A DNA stretch of 19,814 nucleotides from Nitrospiria bacterium (GTDB taxonomy: Bacteria > Nitrospirota > Nitrospiria > JACQBZ01). Within the stretch, counting starts at the first letter, position 1. The number at the start of each line of letters is the position of its first letter. Shown one piece after another: positions 7,884 through 16,278 of this stretch. The position numbers were made by a program, and so were the translations under genes. The stretch is taken from assembly GCA_919901335.1 (NCBI GenBank), contig CAKKOZ010000054.1, positions 20,433-40,246 on the forward strand, read 5' to 3'. The notes beneath the pieces were generated by a model that saw nothing but the letters and a program-made list of their open reading frames with translations, searched no databases and had not been told where the DNA came from.

Positions 7884-8201
7884 TTAACGCGTGATCTTTC
7901 GTATCCATTCGAGATAGTCTTTCGAACCGCGAATGATCGGCAGGGCGATGATCTCCGGAACAGAGTAGGCGTGGAGGGATTTAACCCGCTTCACAAGACG
8001 ATCAAAACAGGACTGCCGTGTTTTAATCATCAGGAGGGACTCCCGCTCCTGGCGGATCTTGCCCTGCCAGAAGAAAATCGATGCGACCCGCGGGATGATA
8101 TTCGCGCAGGCCGCCAGTTTTTCTTCGACAAGTCGCCTCCCGATCGTCCGGGCTTCCCTCAAAGACGGGGCGGTGATTAAAACAACAATCTCTTTCGGCA
8201 T
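7884..8201 (-). CDS. cutA: Divalent-cation tolerance protein CutA
   Basis: The 105-residue protein is of typical CutA length and matches the family throughout: the N-terminal strand IVVLITAPS, then EARTIGRRLVEEKLAACANI, then the FFWQGKI and HAYSVPEIIALPI segments of the ferredoxin-like trimer. CutA proteins are trimeric and linked to copper tolerance in E. coli, but the biochemical role is unclear. ATG 8201 has AAGGA about 9 nt upstream and begins 20 nt after the galE-like stop, so it is probably the last gene of the long minus-strand operon. No clear terminator hairpin follows in 7734-7883, which holds only the M23 promoter region at its left end and nothing else I recognise. Confidence 0.93.
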   Translation of the reverse strand: MPKEIVVLITAPSLREARTIGRRLVEEKLAACANIIPRVASIFFWQGKIRQERESLLMIKTRQSCFDRLVKRVKSLHAYSVPEIIALPIIRGSKDYLEWIRKITR

Positions 8202-8221
8202 GGATCCGTTTCCTTCGGGGT

Positions 8222-9154
8222 TTACGTTGTCAATTGGAGAGCCGTCCGAAAATAGTCTACCGTCAACTTGAGGCCGTCCGGCAGCGGGACACTGGGCTCC
8301 CAGTCGGTCGCCTTCTTCAGTTTCGTGTAATCCAACACGCTGCGGGCCTGCTCCCCGCGCTTTTCGGGCCCGTACACCTCCCGGGTCTTTGCGCCGGTGA
8401 CCTCGACCATGTGACGGAAGAGCTGATTAACCGATGTCTCCCGGCCGGTGCCGACATTAAAAATTCCCTGAACACCGTCCTCAAGCACCGCCATGTGCGC
8501 CTCGACCACGTCCTGCACGAAAACGTAATCCCGCGTCTGCTTCCCGTTGCCGTTGATAATCGGCTGGTCGTTCAGCAAGGCCTTCTGGCTGAAGATCGCC
8601 ACCACGCCCGCCTCCCCGAAAGGGTCCTGGCGCGGGCCGTAGACGTTGGCATAACGCAGCGCCACATAGCCCAGGCCGGCCGCCTGCCGGTAGTAGTACA
8701 GGTAATGCTCGCCGGCCAGTTTGCTGATGCCGTACGGAGAAACGGGATGGAGCGGGTGCGTTTCGGGCGCCGGGAAGACCTGCTGCTCGCCGTACACGGC
8801 GCCGCCGGACGAGGCAAAGATCACCTTTCTGGCGCCGCACCGTACCGCGTTTTCCAGTACGTTGAGGAGTCCGAGGATGTTCACCTGCGCGTCGAAGATC
8901 GGATCGGCGACGGAACGACGGACGTCCATCTGGGCCGCGTGGTGACTGATCAGGTCCGGCTTTTCATTTTTGAAGATCTTTTCGATCTTTGGATTTAAAA
9001 TGTCTACCTTGTAGAACCGGGCGGCGGGGTTGAGGTTTTTCTTTTTTCCAGTGGAAAGGTTGTCCACCACCACCACGTCGTGCCCCTCTCGAATCAGCCG
9101 ATCCACGATATGGGACCCGATGAATCCCGCTCCGCCGGTGACCAGTACCTTCAT
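8222..9154 (-). CDS. galE: UDP-glucose 4-epimerase-like SDR
   Basis: The 310-residue extended short-chain dehydrogenase has the NAD-binding TGGAGFIG (6-13), the SSGGAVYG segment (Ser115/116), the catalytic Y141-x3-K145 (YGISK) and the LRYANVYGPRQ substrate-loop segment. This is the pattern of the shorter bacterial/archaeal GalE-like epimerases, which interconvert UDP-glucose and UDP-galactose or their N-acetyl forms. The exact sugar cannot be read from sequence. ATG 9154 has a strong AAGGAG 5 nt upstream. A palindromic repeat separates it from the preceding epimerase gene, while cutA follows closely. It probably feeds lipopolysaccharide or exopolysaccharide synthesis. Confidence 0.88.
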   Translation of the reverse strand: MKVLVTGGAGFIGSHIVDRLIREGHDVVVVDNLSTGKKKNLNPAARFYKVDILNPKIEKIFKNEKPDLISHHAAQMDVRRSVADPIFDAQVNILGLLNVLENAVRCGARKVIFASSGGAVYGEQQVFPAPETHPLHPVSPYGISKLAGEHYLYYYRQAAGLGYVALRYANVYGPRQDPFGEAGVVAIFSQKALLNDQPIINGNGKQTRDYVFVQDVVEAHMAVLEDGVQGIFNVGTGRETSVNQLFRHMVEVTGAKTREVYGPEKRGEQARSVLDYTKLKKATDWEPSVPLPDGLKLTVDYFRTALQLTT

Positions 9155-9181
9155 GGATTCTCCTTGTTCCCCTGATTAATG

Positions 9182-9239
9182 GTAGGGGCGAGGCGATGCC
9201 TCGCCCTTGACTCTGGGCGACCCGCCGGATCGCCCCTAC
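9182..9239. repeat. GTAGGGGC palindromic repeat, two-hairpin form
   Basis: The element is bounded by GTAGGGGCGA (9182-9191) and its exact complement TCGCCCCTAC (9230-9239). Inside are two smaller hairpins: a 9-bp stem at 9186-9206 (GGGCGAGGC / GCCTCGCCC, loop GAT) and a 6-bp stem at 9215-9235. Copies of the same family lie at 16244-16271 and 18595-18612. Read on the minus strand, the element begins within the TAG stop codon of the UDP-sugar epimerase gene and fills most of the gap to galE, where it could act as an attenuator or an RNA-stabilising structure. Confidence 0.85.
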
Positions 9240-10189
9240 GGTTTGTTTGCCCGATACCATTCCACAAATTTTTTGAGGCCTTCTTCAATGGAGGTTCGGG
9301 GTTCATACCCTAAAAGCCGCTTGGCCTTGCTGACAGCCGCAAAGGTCAGCGGAACATCACCGGCCTGGAGCGGCATGGCCTCGATCTGCGCCTTCTTCCC
9401 CAGGGCCGTTTCGATCTTCGCCACCAGGTCCCGGAGATCGGTCGTTTGGGACCCGCCGATATTCAGGATCTCGTACGGCTGCGGCTTCGCAAGGGCCCGA
9501 ATGACGCCCTCGACGACATCCGAGATATAGGTGTAGTCGCGGCGGGAGGTTCCGTCGCCGAAAACGGGAACCGGCCGGCCGGAATCGATCAGCCGCGTGA
9601 ATTTATGGATCGCCATTTCGGGCCGCTGTCGCGGGCCGTAGACGGTGAAGAAGCGCAGGCAGGTCACCGGAAGGCCGTAGAGATGATGGTAGGTGTAACA
9701 CAACAACTCTCCGGCCCGCTTGGTGGCGGCGTACGGCGAGATCGGAAAGTCGGCCGGGTCTTCTTCCGAAAACGGCGTCCGGTTGGCGATGCCGTAAACA
9801 GAAGACGAGGACGCAAACACAAAATTTTTGACCTGGGAGGATCGAACCGCTTCGAGAAGCCGTGTCGTTCCCTGAACATTCACGTCATGGTAGAGAACCG
9901 GATCTTGTATGGACGGCCGTACGCCCGCGCGCGCCGCCGCATGAAAGACGGCCTCGATCCGCTCTTCCCGGAATAGACCGTCCAGCGTAGATTCATCCCG
10001 GATGTCGCCCTCGATCAGCCGGAAGCTCGATTTTTTTTGGGCCGATGCCAGATTGGCGTGCTTGACGGCGGGATCGTAGAAGGAATCAAAATTATCCAGA
10101 CAAACGACCCGGCTTCCCTCCGCCAGCAGACGTTCGATCACATGGGAACCGATAAACCCCGCGCCGCCGGTGACTAAAATCGTCTTCAT
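9236..10189 (-). CDS. NAD-dependent UDP-sugar epimerase, UDP-glucuronate 4-epimerase-like
   Basis: The 317-residue extended short-chain dehydrogenase has the NAD-binding TGGAGFIG (7-14), SSSSVYG, the catalytic Y153-x3-K157 (YAATK) and the signature RFFTVYGPRQRPEMAIHKF, which is typical of UDP-glucuronate 4-epimerases. Its product would be UDP-galacturonate for surface polysaccharide; substrate assignment is inferred. ATG 10189 overlaps the tlyA stop (ATGA) and has no clear ribosome site of its own, so it is likely translated by coupling. An in-frame upstream start at 10270 lies wholly inside tlyA and was rejected. The stop codon TAG (9238-9236) is part of the palindromic repeat that follows. 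Confidence 0.87.
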   Translation of the reverse strand: MKTILVTGGAGFIGSHVIERLLAEGSRVVCLDNFDSFYDPAVKHANLASAQKKSSFRLIEGDIRDESTLDGLFREERIEAVFHAAARAGVRPSIQDPVLYHDVNVQGTTRLLEAVRSSQVKNFVFASSSSVYGIANRTPFSEEDPADFPISPYAATKRAGELLCYTYHHLYGLPVTCLRFFTVYGPRQRPEMAIHKFTRLIDSGRPVPVFGDGTSRRDYTYISDVVEGVIRALAKPQPYEILNIGGSQTTDLRDLVAKIETALGKKAQIEAMPLQAGDVPLTFAAVSKAKRLLGYEPRTSIEEGLKKFVEWYRANKP

Positions 10190-10956
10190 GGTTGCACAAA
10201 ATGGATGAGATATTCGACATTGCCCTTTTGTCCCGTGATCGGCGAAGGGATCACGCCTTTTGAGATCCATCCCATCGATTCGGCAAAACGGACGACGCTC
10301 TCCACGGCCCGTTCCCGTTTTACCGGGTCCCGGACGATGCCGCCCTTGCCCACTTCTCCCTTGCCCACTTCAAACTGGGGCTTGACCAGCGCGATGATCA
10401 CTCCGTTCGGCTTTACGAGTTCGGCCACCTTCGGCAATACCTTGGTCAACGAGATGAATGAAACATCAATCGTCGCCAGATCCACCGGCTCCGGAATCCG
10501 GCCGGACGGGAGGTTCCGAATGTTCATCCGGTCGATCACATGGACCCGGGAGTCCTGACGGAGGGACCAGGCCAATTGACCGTACCCAACGTCAACCGCA
10601 TAAACCCGGGCCGCGCCATGCTGAAGGAGACAGTCCGTGAACCCGCCGGTCGAGGCCCCGATATCGGCCGCGACCTTCCCGCCCAGATCCAGGCCGAAAC
10701 ACATGATCGCGGCCTCTAATTTCAAACCTCCGCGGCCGACATACCGGAGGGCCGTCCCGGCCGCATCGAGACGGATCCGTATCACGGCATCATCCCCCAC
10801 AGGAGTTCCGGCCTTGGTCGCACCCGATCCATTTACTTCAACCGCGCCGGCCAGGATCAGTGCCTGAGCCTTCTCACGGCTTTCAACAAGGCCGCGATCA
10901 ACCAGAACGCGGTCCAATCGTTTCTTGATCCGTTTTTTGACGGATGGGGAGATCAT
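10186..10956 (-). CDS. tlyA: TlyA-family rRNA 2'-O-methyltransferase
   Basis: The 256-residue protein has an N-terminal S4 RNA-binding domain (about 12-72: RLDRVLVDRGLVESREKAQ) and an FtsJ-like methyltransferase domain (about 75-250). S-adenosylmethionine motif I is DIGASTGGFTD (98-108), and the DVSFISLTKVLP and VKPQFEVGK segments are present. Characterised TlyA enzymes 2'-O-methylate cytidines of 16S and/or 23S rRNA; some family members have been called haemolysins. ATG 10956 begins 3 nt after the dxs stop, and its stop overlaps the start of the next gene. tlyA next to dxs is a common arrangement in bacteria. Confidence 0.93.
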   Translation of the reverse strand: MISPSVKKRIKKRLDRVLVDRGLVESREKAQALILAGAVEVNGSGATKAGTPVGDDAVIRIRLDAAGTALRYVGRGGLKLEAAIMCFGLDLGGKVAADIGASTGGFTDCLLQHGAARVYAVDVGYGQLAWSLRQDSRVHVIDRMNIRNLPSGRIPEPVDLATIDVSFISLTKVLPKVAELVKPNGVIIALVKPQFEVGKGEVGKGGIVRDPVKRERAVESVVRFAESMGWISKGVIPSPITGQKGNVEYLIHFVQP

Positions 10957-10959
10957 CGA

Positions 10960-12867
10960 CTAACCCATACGCCGGGGCATTTCCGCCTTCGGAAGGCCCG
11001 CCTGGATGAAGGATTGGATGTCGCGAAGAAGCGTTTCGGTCGTGAATCCGAACCGCTCGCGCAGCAGCCGGACACCGCCGTGCTCAATGAACAGATCCGG
11101 CAGGCCGATCCGTTTCACCGCCGTGCCGACCAGGCCTTCCTCTTCCAGGACCTCTAAAACGGCCGACCCAAAACCGCCCTGCAACACATGCTCCTCGACC
11201 GTCACCAGCCGGCGGGTCTTTCGCGCCAGCTGCACGATCAAGTCGCGATCGATCGGTTTGACAAAACGGGCGTTCACCACGGCCGTGGAAATTCCCTCTT
11301 TTTCAAGCTCGCGGGCCACGGCAAGCGAAGGATGGACCCCGTGCCCCAGCGCCAGAATCGCCAGGTCGTTCCCGTTTTTCAGCAACTCGGCTTTGCCGAT
11401 CGGAAGACGCAAAAGCCGGGCGTCCATTTCGGCCCCCACCCCTTCACCGCGCGGGTAGCGGATCGCCGTCGGCCCGTCATGCTTCAGGGCCGTGTGCAGC
11501 ATATGCTGAAGCTCATTCTCATCCTTCGGGGCCATGACAACCAGGTTTGGGAGAATGCGAAGGAAACCGATATCGAAGATGCCATGGTGCGTATGGCCGT
11601 CTTCACCCACGAGACCGGCGCGGTCCAGACAGAGGACGACCGGCAGGTTCTGGATGCAGACGTCATGGACGATTTGATCGTACGCACGCTGCATGAAGGT
11701 GGAATAGATCGCGACCACCGGGCGAAGGCCGGAGACCGCCAGCCCGGCCGCAAACGTGACGGCGTGGGGCTCGGCGATCCCGACATCGTAACAGCGATCG
11801 GGAAATTCCTTGTCAAACTGGGAGAGCCCCGTGCCCTCCGGCATCGCCGCCGTGATCGCCACGATCTGCTTGTCCCGCTTCGCCAGCTTGACCAGCGTCG
11901 AGGCGAAGACCTGCGTATAGGTCGGGAAACGGGCCGCCTTGCGGGCCTCTCCAGTCCCGACCTGGAACGGCGAGGCGGCATGGAGCGTCACCGGATTCTT
12001 CTCGGCCGGCTCGTATCCCTTGCCTTTCTTCGTGATGACATGTACCAGGATCGGGCCTTTCAACCGTTTTATATTCTCCAGCGTCGGGAAGAGATGCTCA
12101 AACCGGTTTCCGTCAATCGGCCCGATGTATTGAAACCCCAGCTCTTCAAACAAAAGCCCCGGGCCGATGAGACCCTTGGCCGATTCTTCCACCTTGTGCA
12201 CGGCCTTGATCATCGGCTCGCCGATTCGCGGAATCGTCTTCAGAAGATGTTTCGTTTCTTCTTTCACCTTGGTATAGAACTGGCTGGTGATGATCCGGGA
12301 AAGGTAGGCCGAGATCGCCCCGACATTTTTTGAGATCGACATCTCGTTGTCGTTTAAGATGACGATAAAATCCTTTTTGGAGGCCCCGGCCTGATTGAGC
12401 CCTTCGTAAACCATCCCGGCCGTCATCGCGCCGTCCCCGATCACGGCGATCACCTTGGAGTCCTCGCCCAAATGATCCCGCGCCTCGACCATGCCCAGCG
12501 CGGCCGAGATCGAGGTCCCGGCGTGACCGGCATTAAATGTGTCGTACGGGCTCTCTTCGCGCCGGGTAAAACCGCTCAAGCCCCCGAACTGACGGATGGT
12601 ATGAAATTGATCCCGCCGGCCCGTAATCAGTTTGTGCGTATACACCTGGTTCCCGGTATCCCAGACGATCTTGTCTCGCGGCGCGTCGAAGACGGCATGC
12701 AGCGCCAGCGTCAATTCCACAATGCCCAGATTGGTCGCAAGATGCCCCCCGTTCAACGAGGTCACGCGGATGATTTCCTCCCGGATCTCCTGCGCCAGCC
12801 GGGGCAACTCGGTCCGTGGGAGTTTTTTCAGATCCTCCGGGCTGTTGATCCCGTCCAACAAACGCAT
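10960..12867 (-). CDS. dxs: 1-deoxy-D-xylulose-5-phosphate synthase
   Basis: The 635-residue protein is full length. It condenses pyruvate and glyceraldehyde 3-phosphate, with thiamine diphosphate, in the first step of the MEP isoprenoid pathway. The GDGAMTAGMVYEGLNQAG cofactor motif (144-161), the LNDNEMSIS segment, catalytic Glu366, and the HTHHG and YPRGEG segments are present. Two usually conserved positions differ: the GHQ motif reads GNQ (Asn73), and the Gln after catalytic Glu is Pro (AEPHAV, Pro367). Both were checked in the DNA (AAC at 12651-12649, CCC at 11769-11767). ATG 12867 has AGGAG 5 nt upstream. It lies between ispA and tlyA, so the unit also supplies farnesyl-type chains. 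Confidence 0.97.
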   Translation of the reverse strand: MRLLDGINSPEDLKKLPRTELPRLAQEIREEIIRVTSLNGGHLATNLGIVELTLALHAVFDAPRDKIVWDTGNQVYTHKLITGRRDQFHTIRQFGGLSGFTRREESPYDTFNAGHAGTSISAALGMVEARDHLGEDSKVIAVIGDGAMTAGMVYEGLNQAGASKKDFIVILNDNEMSISKNVGAISAYLSRIITSQFYTKVKEETKHLLKTIPRIGEPMIKAVHKVEESAKGLIGPGLLFEELGFQYIGPIDGNRFEHLFPTLENIKRLKGPILVHVITKKGKGYEPAEKNPVTLHAASPFQVGTGEARKAARFPTYTQVFASTLVKLAKRDKQIVAITAAMPEGTGLSQFDKEFPDRCYDVGIAEPHAVTFAAGLAVSGLRPVVAIYSTFMQRAYDQIVHDVCIQNLPVVLCLDRAGLVGEDGHTHHGIFDIGFLRILPNLVVMAPKDENELQHMLHTALKHDGPTAIRYPRGEGVGAEMDARLLRLPIGKAELLKNGNDLAILALGHGVHPSLAVARELEKEGISTAVVNARFVKPIDRDLIVQLARKTRRLVTVEEHVLQGGFGSAVLEVLEEEGLVGTAVKRIGLPDLFIEHGGVRLLRERFGFTTETLLRDIQSFIQAGLPKAEMPRRMG

Positions 12868-12884
12868 ACGTTCTCCTGTTGAGA

Positions 12885-13826
12885 TTATGATTTCCGTGCC
12901 ACGATGAACCGCGCAATCGCCCGAAGGGGATCCGCTTCGGGACCAAAAGACGACAACGCCTCCTGCGATTCACGGATCAATTGATCCGCAAGTTGCTTGG
13001 ACTTGGCCAGACCCACCCTGATCGGATAAGTCAATTTTTGATGAGCCCCGTCTTTTCGAACCCGTTTCCCGGTTTCCTTCTCCGTTCCTTCCACGTCCAG
13101 TATATCGTCCGCCACCTGAAACGCCAGTCCCACCTTTTCCCCATAGACCGTCAGTGAAGACAGCGCCTCCGGCCCGGCCGCTCCCAGGATGGCGCCGATG
13201 CGGACGGCGGCGCGGATCAGCGCGCCGGTTTTATGGGAATGAATGTAGCGGAGGGTTTCTTCCGAAATCGTTTGCGGCACCGTCGATCCCTCGGACTCCA
13301 TATCCACGAACTGCCCCCCGACCATGCCGAGACTTCCGGCCGCCCGCCCGAGCTCATGAATGACCGAAAGCAGTGTATCCGGCGGGATCGTCCGATTCAA
13401 GCGCCGGTCCGAGAGCAGCGCAAAGGCCGCCGTCAGAAGCGCATCGCCCGCCAGAATGGCCGCGGCCTCACCGAATTTCTTGTGGGAGGTGAGCCGGCCG
13501 CGGCGGGTGTCATCGTTGTCCATCGCCGGCAGGTCGTCGTGGATCAGCGAATAGGCATGGATCAACTCGATCGCGGACACGACCGGAAGCGCGTCGTTTA
13601 TATCAAGGGACCGCCCTTTTCCCGCCACAGCTTCAAAGGCCGCGATCGCAAGGATCGGTCGAATCCGCTTTCCTCCCGAAAAAAGGCTGTACCGCATCGC
13701 CTCATGGAGGCGCCCAGGAACGGTCATCACCACCGGCAGGCAGGTCTCCAGCGTCCCGTCGATCAACGCCCGCCGGTCCTGGAGATAGCGCTCCAGTTCT
13801 TGATCACTTTCGGTCTTCAGCCTCAT
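12885..13826 (-). CDS. ispA: Farnesyl/geranyl diphosphate synthase (polyprenyl synthetase)
   Basis: The 313-residue all-alpha prenyltransferase carries both Asp-rich motifs: the first (HDDLPAMDNDD, about 96-106) and the second (FQVADDILDVEG, DDILD 240-244), plus GGKRIRP for diphosphate binding and GGQFVDMESEG. The long first motif (DDxxxxD) fits bacterial type II farnesyl diphosphate synthases, which make C15 from IPP and DMAPP; chain length is inferred. ATG 13826 lies inside the xseB tail (23-nt overlap). A TTG at 13859 is a less likely alternative. No strong ribosome site precedes it, so translation coupled to xseB is probable. dxs follows 17 nt downstream. Confidence 0.95.
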   Translation of the reverse strand: MRLKTESDQELERYLQDRRALIDGTLETCLPVVMTVPGRLHEAMRYSLFSGGKRIRPILAIAAFEAVAGKGRSLDINDALPVVSAIELIHAYSLIHDDLPAMDNDDTRRGRLTSHKKFGEAAAILAGDALLTAAFALLSDRRLNRTIPPDTLLSVIHELGRAAGSLGMVGGQFVDMESEGSTVPQTISEETLRYIHSHKTGALIRAAVRIGAILGAAGPEALSSLTVYGEKVGLAFQVADDILDVEGTEKETGKRVRKDGAHQKLTYPIRVGLAKSKQLADQLIRESQEALSSFGPEADPLRAIARFIVARKS

Positions 13827-14070
13827 CGACGTTTTCTTCGTCTTCCCCGCCCGGATCAAACGGCTTCGGCCGTTTCCGGCCGTCTTTATCCTGCAACAGG
13901 ATCTCGACCTTTCGTTCGGCCTCTTCCAGCATCTTCAGGCAGCCCTTCGAAAGCCGAACCCCCTCCTCGAAAATCTTTAACGACTCTTCCAGCGGGAGAT
14001 CGCCTTTTTCAAGCTGTCCCACGATCGTCTCGAGCCGGGCCAGCGCATCCTCAAATTTGAATTGGGCCAT
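13804..14070 (-). CDS. xseB: Exodeoxyribonuclease VII small subunit
   Basis: The 88-residue protein matches XseB: the FEDALARLETIVGQLEKGDL segment, LPLEESLKIFEEGVRL and a second helix ending near residue 60. The acidic and basic tail (GEDEENVDEAEDRK) is longer than the core domain needs. Several small subunits bind one XseA to form exonuclease VII, which degrades single-stranded DNA from both ends. ATG 14070 is preferred over a GTG at 14097 because AAGGA lies 7 nt upstream and the family begins at this point. It starts 4 nt after xseA stops and overlaps ispA by 23 nt. Confidence 0.94.
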   Translation of the reverse strand: MAQFKFEDALARLETIVGQLEKGDLPLEESLKIFEEGVRLSKGCLKMLEEAERKVEILLQDKDGRKRPKPFDPGGEDEENVDEAEDRK

Positions 14071-14074
14071 CGGG

Positions 14075-15418
14075 CTATCCTTCCGTTTCTTCGACACGGC
14101 AGATCAGGGAACCCCGGTGCAGCCGGACATGCACCTGTTCGCCGGGCCCCGCCAACCGCGCTTCTTTTATGAGCGTCATTTCGGGGAGTTTCCGCGTGAT
14201 GCTGTAACCGCGATTTAAGATGGCCAGCGGACTCAAGCTGTCCATGGTTGTGAGCAGGGATTCGAGACGATTGCGCTTCTGGCGTAGATAAAAACCGGTC
14301 TGGAGCTCAAATTGTTTTGTCAGCTCTTGAGCCCGGCTCGCCAGACGGCGAAGCCGTTCCACCGGGCTCCGGTGCCGGAGACTCTCGCGGACATGCGTAA
14401 GCCGCTGGGCCTGGTGTCGCATGGCGTTGAACAAGCCCTGACGGATGCGTCCATCCAGCTCATCCAGGCGGAGAAGGTGGGCCTCGATCGCCTTGCGGGG
14501 GTCTCGAAGCGACCGCTGATAGACCCGCAGCCGGCTTCGGGCCATCTCAAGGCCATGCCGCATCGACTGATCCAGGCGGGCCCGTTGAAACTCGAGTTGG
14601 TCCTGACATTCTTTTCGGGTTCGAACCACCATCTCGGCCGCCGCGGTCGGCGTGGGCGCACGGAGATCCGCGACGAAATCCGCGATGGTGTAATCCCCCT
14701 CGTGGCCGACGGCCGAGATCACGGGAATTTTCGATCGAAAAATCGCGCGGGCAACGGCTTCTTCGTTAAAGGCCCAAAGGTCTTCCAACGAGCCGCCCCC
14801 GCGGCTCACGATCAGAAGATCGAGCCGGCCCCGCTCATTTAATTCATCCATGGCCGAAGCGATGGCCGCCGCGGCACCCTCCCCCTGAACCGGCACCGGA
14901 TGGATCAAAATCCCCAGACGGGCCCGGCGTCGGCCCAAAACTTTCAGAATGTCCCGAATCGCCGCGCCCGTGGGTGACGTCACGAGGCCGATGCGTTGAG
15001 GGAAAACCGGCAGCGGCTTTTTGCGCGATGAGTCGAACAATCCTTCTTTTTGAAGACGTTCTTTCAGCTGCTCAAAAGCCGCCTGGAGCGCCCCGACCCC
15101 CCGGGGCTCGATATAATCAATGACGATCTGATACTCCCCGCGCGGCTCATAAACCGTCACGCGGCCGCGGCATAAAACCTGCTGGCCCTCCCTGGGAACA
15201 AATTTGATGGAGCGGCCCGATGCGCGAAAGATTACGGCCCGCAGCTGTGCGTTCTCATCCTTCAACGTTAAATAAAGATGGCCGGAGCTCGGTATTTTCA
15301 GGTTGGAGATTTCTCCCTCGACCCAGACATCGGCGAACCGGCTCTCGATCTGTTGTTTGATCAACCGCGTCAGGGCCGATACGGAAAGAATCTGTGCGTT
15401 GGAACGATTCAGGGTCAT
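14075..15418 (-). CDS. xseA: Exodeoxyribonuclease VII large subunit
   Basis: The 447-residue protein, of typical length, has an N-terminal OB fold (about 1-105: VWVEGEISN, GHLYLTLKDENAQLRAVIF), the catalytic core with GLVTSPTGAAIRDIL, SRGGGSLEDLWAFNEE, ISAVGHEGDYTIADFVAD and RAPTPTAAAE, then a long helical arm and a C-terminal RGYSI segment. It is the nuclease subunit for single-stranded DNA, acting with XseB in repair. ATG 15418 starts 20 nt after the ymdB-type gene; the ribosome site is weak (TTAGG close to the start). Confidence 0.97.
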   Translation of the reverse strand: MTLNRSNAQILSVSALTRLIKQQIESRFADVWVEGEISNLKIPSSGHLYLTLKDENAQLRAVIFRASGRSIKFVPREGQQVLCRGRVTVYEPRGEYQIVIDYIEPRGVGALQAAFEQLKERLQKEGLFDSSRKKPLPVFPQRIGLVTSPTGAAIRDILKVLGRRRARLGILIHPVPVQGEGAAAAIASAMDELNERGRLDLLIVSRGGGSLEDLWAFNEEAVARAIFRSKIPVISAVGHEGDYTIADFVADLRAPTPTAAAEMVVRTRKECQDQLEFQRARLDQSMRHGLEMARSRLRVYQRSLRDPRKAIEAHLLRLDELDGRIRQGLFNAMRHQAQRLTHVRESLRHRSPVERLRRLASRAQELTKQFELQTGFYLRQKRNRLESLLTTMDSLSPLAILNRGYSITRKLPEMTLIKEARLAGPGEQVHVRLHRGSLICRVEETEG

Positions 15419-15438
15419 GGCCTAAGGGACGGTGCGTT

Positions 15439-16221
15439 TTATTCCGTATCTTTCACTTGAAGGCGGACGATGGATTGCGCCCGCCCGTTCGCATCAATCG
15501 TCAGGAGCGTCGCGGAGATGACGGACGGGCCGGCGGCTGTTTCGAACCGCTGCGGCATTTGGTTTAGGAATTTGTGGATCACCTGGTCTTTGTTCATCCC
15601 GATGACCGAATGCATCGGTCCCGTCATCCCCACATCCGTGAGATAGGCCGTGCCTTTCGGCAGGATCTCTTCATCGGCCGTCTGGACGTGAGTATGGGTT
15701 CCCAGGACGGCGGAGACCTCCCCGTCCAGGTACCAGCCCATCGCCCGCTTCTCGGACGTGGCCTCGGCATGCATATCCACGATGATGATCGGCGTCTCGG
15801 CGCGCAGCCGCGCGATCTCGCGCTTTGCGATCTGGAAGGGACAGTTCAGGGTCGGCATGAAGACCCGGCCCATCAACTGGAGCACTGCAATCTTTTCGGT
15901 CCGGCTGAGGCTCATCACGGTCGAACCTGCGCCCGGCGTCGAATCGGGATAATTGGCCGGGCGAAGCAGGCGCGGCTGATTCGCGATGTAATCAATGATC
16001 TCTCTTTTATCCCAGACATGGTTCCCGGTGGTGAGGACGTCAATGCCCAGAAGATACAGCTCTTCCGCAATCTTGGGGGTGATCCCAAAACCGCCCGCAG
16101 CGTTTTCACAGTTGGCGATGACGAAATCTATCTCGTACGTCCCCACCAGGTGGCTCAGCCTCCGGGCCAGGATGTTCCGCCCCGGTTCGCCGACAATGTC
16201 TCCGATCATTAAAATTTTCAC
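15439..16221 (-). CDS. ymdB: YmdB-family metallophosphoesterase (TIGR00282)
   Basis: The 260-residue protein matches the YmdB family throughout: MIGDIVGEPGR, NCENAAGGFGIT, TTGNHVWDKREI, DMHAEATSEK and GTHTHVQTADEEIL provide the Asp, Asn and His ligands of a dinuclear metal site. The B. subtilis member hydrolyses 2',3'-cyclic nucleotides, products of RNA decay, and affects biofilm formation. That fits its place right after rny, an arrangement also seen in Firmicutes. The start is a GTG at 16221-16219 with a modest GGGA upstream; an ATG at codon 5 is an alternative. The gap to rny holds a 28-nt perfect palindrome. Confidence 0.93.
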   Translation of the reverse strand: MKILMIGDIVGEPGRNILARRLSHLVGTYEIDFVIANCENAAGGFGITPKIAEELYLLGIDVLTTGNHVWDKREIIDYIANQPRLLRPANYPDSTPGAGSTVMSLSRTEKIAVLQLMGRVFMPTLNCPFQIAKREIARLRAETPIIIVDMHAEATSEKRAMGWYLDGEVSAVLGTHTHVQTADEEILPKGTAYLTDVGMTGPMHSVIGMNKDQVIHKFLNQMPQRFETAAGPSVISATLLTIDANGRAQSIVRLQVKDTE

Positions 16222-16243
16222 GGAATATTCCCGAATGTAAAAT

Positions 16244-16271
16244 GTAGGGGCACGGCGCGCCGTGCCCCTAC
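16244..16271. repeat. GTAGGGGC palindromic repeat, perfect 28-nt form
   Basis: This is a perfect palindrome: the left half is GTAGGGGCACGGCG and the right half is its exact complement. It is the cleanest copy of the family also found at 9182-9239 and 18595-18612. It lies between the rny stop (7 nt away) and the ymdB start. The hairpin lacks a T-run, so it is more likely an RNA-processing or stability element than a terminator. Confidence 0.9.
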
Positions 16272-16278
16272 TACAATG

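Noticed and set aside
9182..9239. CRISPR or rho-independent terminator reading of the GTAGGGGC element
   Set aside because: There are no regularly spaced direct repeats, and no T-run follows the stems on either strand.
11188..12333. Plus-strand open frame of 381 codons opposite dxs
   Set aside because: Antisense shadow of dxs with low-complexity Arg/Asp/Gly-rich composition and no recognisable domain.
13233..14060. Plus-strand open frame of 275 codons opposite ispA and xseB
   Set aside because: Antisense to two overlapping real genes; no ribosome site or motif.
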